Shown one piece after another: positions 6,124 through 6,424 of a stretch of DNA of 6,424 nucleotides. The number at the start of each line of letters is the position of its first letter. The first letter of the stretch is position 1. Location of the stretch: positions 1-6,424 of the forward strand of contig JAEWEH010000205.1 of the NCBI GenBank assembly GCA_023389535.1, written 5' to 3'. This DNA comes from Pseudomonadota bacterium. GTDB taxonomy: Bacteria; Pseudomonadota; Gammaproteobacteria; Burkholderiales; Burkholderiaceae_B. The position numbers were made by a program, and so were the translations under genes. The notes below the pieces were generated by a model. The model did not search any database. It was not told the DNA's origin and saw only the letters and a program-made list of their open reading frames with translations.

Positions 6124-6424
6124 ATGCAACAGCAGGACATTTTCGACGTGATCTATACGCACACCGAGGGCGAGCCATTGTGCATCGTGCACAATGGCAT
6201 CCCTTACCCTGCGGGGTCCAGCATCCTGGAAAAACGGGCATTCCTGACTGAGCACTACGATTGGGTGCGTAAGGCCTTGATGCAGGAACCGCGCGGCCAC
6301 AATGATATGTTCGGCGTCTTCCTGACTCCGCCTTCGGGGCCGGATTATGACGCAGGGCTGATCTACATCGACGGGGCGGCGTATTCCCATATGTGCGGCC
6401 ACGGAACCATTGCGGTTGCCATGG
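6124..6424 (+). CDS. Proline racemase / hydroxyproline epimerase family enzyme, 3'-truncated by window edge
   Basis: Only the first 100 residues of a protein usually about 330 long are present. The start follows AGGAG (6111-6115) with eight-base spacing. Family landmarks are YTHTEGEPLCIV (11-22), KALMQEPRGHNDMFG (50-64) and MCGHGTIAVAM (90-100). C91 corresponds to the first catalytic cysteine, which abstracts or donates the alpha-proton of the substrate. The family includes proline racemase, 4-hydroxyproline 2-epimerase and trans-3-hydroxyproline dehydratase. MCGHGT looks more like the hydroxyproline enzymes than the MCGHNS of classical proline racemase, but the second catalytic residue (Cys, or Thr in the dehydratases) lies beyond the window, so the reaction is undecided. 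The position right behind an importer suggests that it acts on the imported compound. Confidence 0.9.
   Translation, partial: MQQQDIFDVIYTHTEGEPLCIVHNGIPYPAGSSILEKRAFLTEHYDWVRKALMQEPRGHNDMFGVFLTPPSGPDYDAGLIYIDGAAYSHMCGHGTIAVAM

Noticed and set aside
4745..6140. Minus-strand open frames opposite the two permease genes
   Set aside because: Their composition (rich in Arg, Gln, Gly, Asp and His) is that of shadow frames, with no plausible start sites or family resemblance.
1..6424. CRISPR array, tRNA/rRNA gene, insertion sequence or phage element
   Set aside because: I saw no regularly spaced repeats, RNA-gene signatures, transposase motifs or terminal inverted repeats; the window is explained by chromosomal metabolic and transport genes.

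Overview
The window is a GC-rich stretch with strong Shine-Dalgarno sites and tight gene spacing. Protein style and gene content suggest a betaproteobacterium, probably Burkholderiales and perhaps the Bordetella/Achromobacter group (Alcaligenaceae). That placement is an inference; no rRNA or other marker is present.

Layout: the 3' part of a bacterial cytochrome P450 gene (plus strand, cut by the left edge) ends at 971. It converges, with only 38 bases between, on a minus-strand gene (1010-2008) for a GlxA/ArgR-type AraC-family regulator, which has a DJ-1/PfpI-like sensing domain followed by an AraC DNA-binding domain. The 261-base region 2009-2269 separates this regulator from a divergent plus-strand operon. 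It holds an AT-rich core with promoter-like boxes on both strands, a repeated GCATGT element (including a perfect 15-base palindrome), and several short hairpins.

The operon starts at 2270. It encodes a periplasmic binding protein (2270-3334), an ABC ATPase (3415-4464), two inner-membrane permeases (4466-5305 and 5307-6104), and the start of a proline racemase / hydroxyproline epimerase family enzyme (6124 to the right edge). The transporter has the architecture of the spermidine/putrescine (PotABCD-like) class. An 80-base gap after the binding-protein gene contains a strong stem-loop. The remaining genes are 1, 1 and 19 bases apart and are almost certainly co-transcribed.

Working model (inference): the divergent regulator senses a small nitrogenous compound and switches on a transporter that imports it. 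The racemase-family enzyme then acts on the imported compound, which may be a proline, hydroxyproline or related imino-acid derivative. The P450 converges on the regulator from the other side and need not belong to the system. The protein families are ordinary. The points most worth following are the organisation of the divergent control region, the leader and intercistronic hairpins, the pairing of a Pot-type transporter with a racemase-family enzyme, and the altered I-helix motif in the P450.
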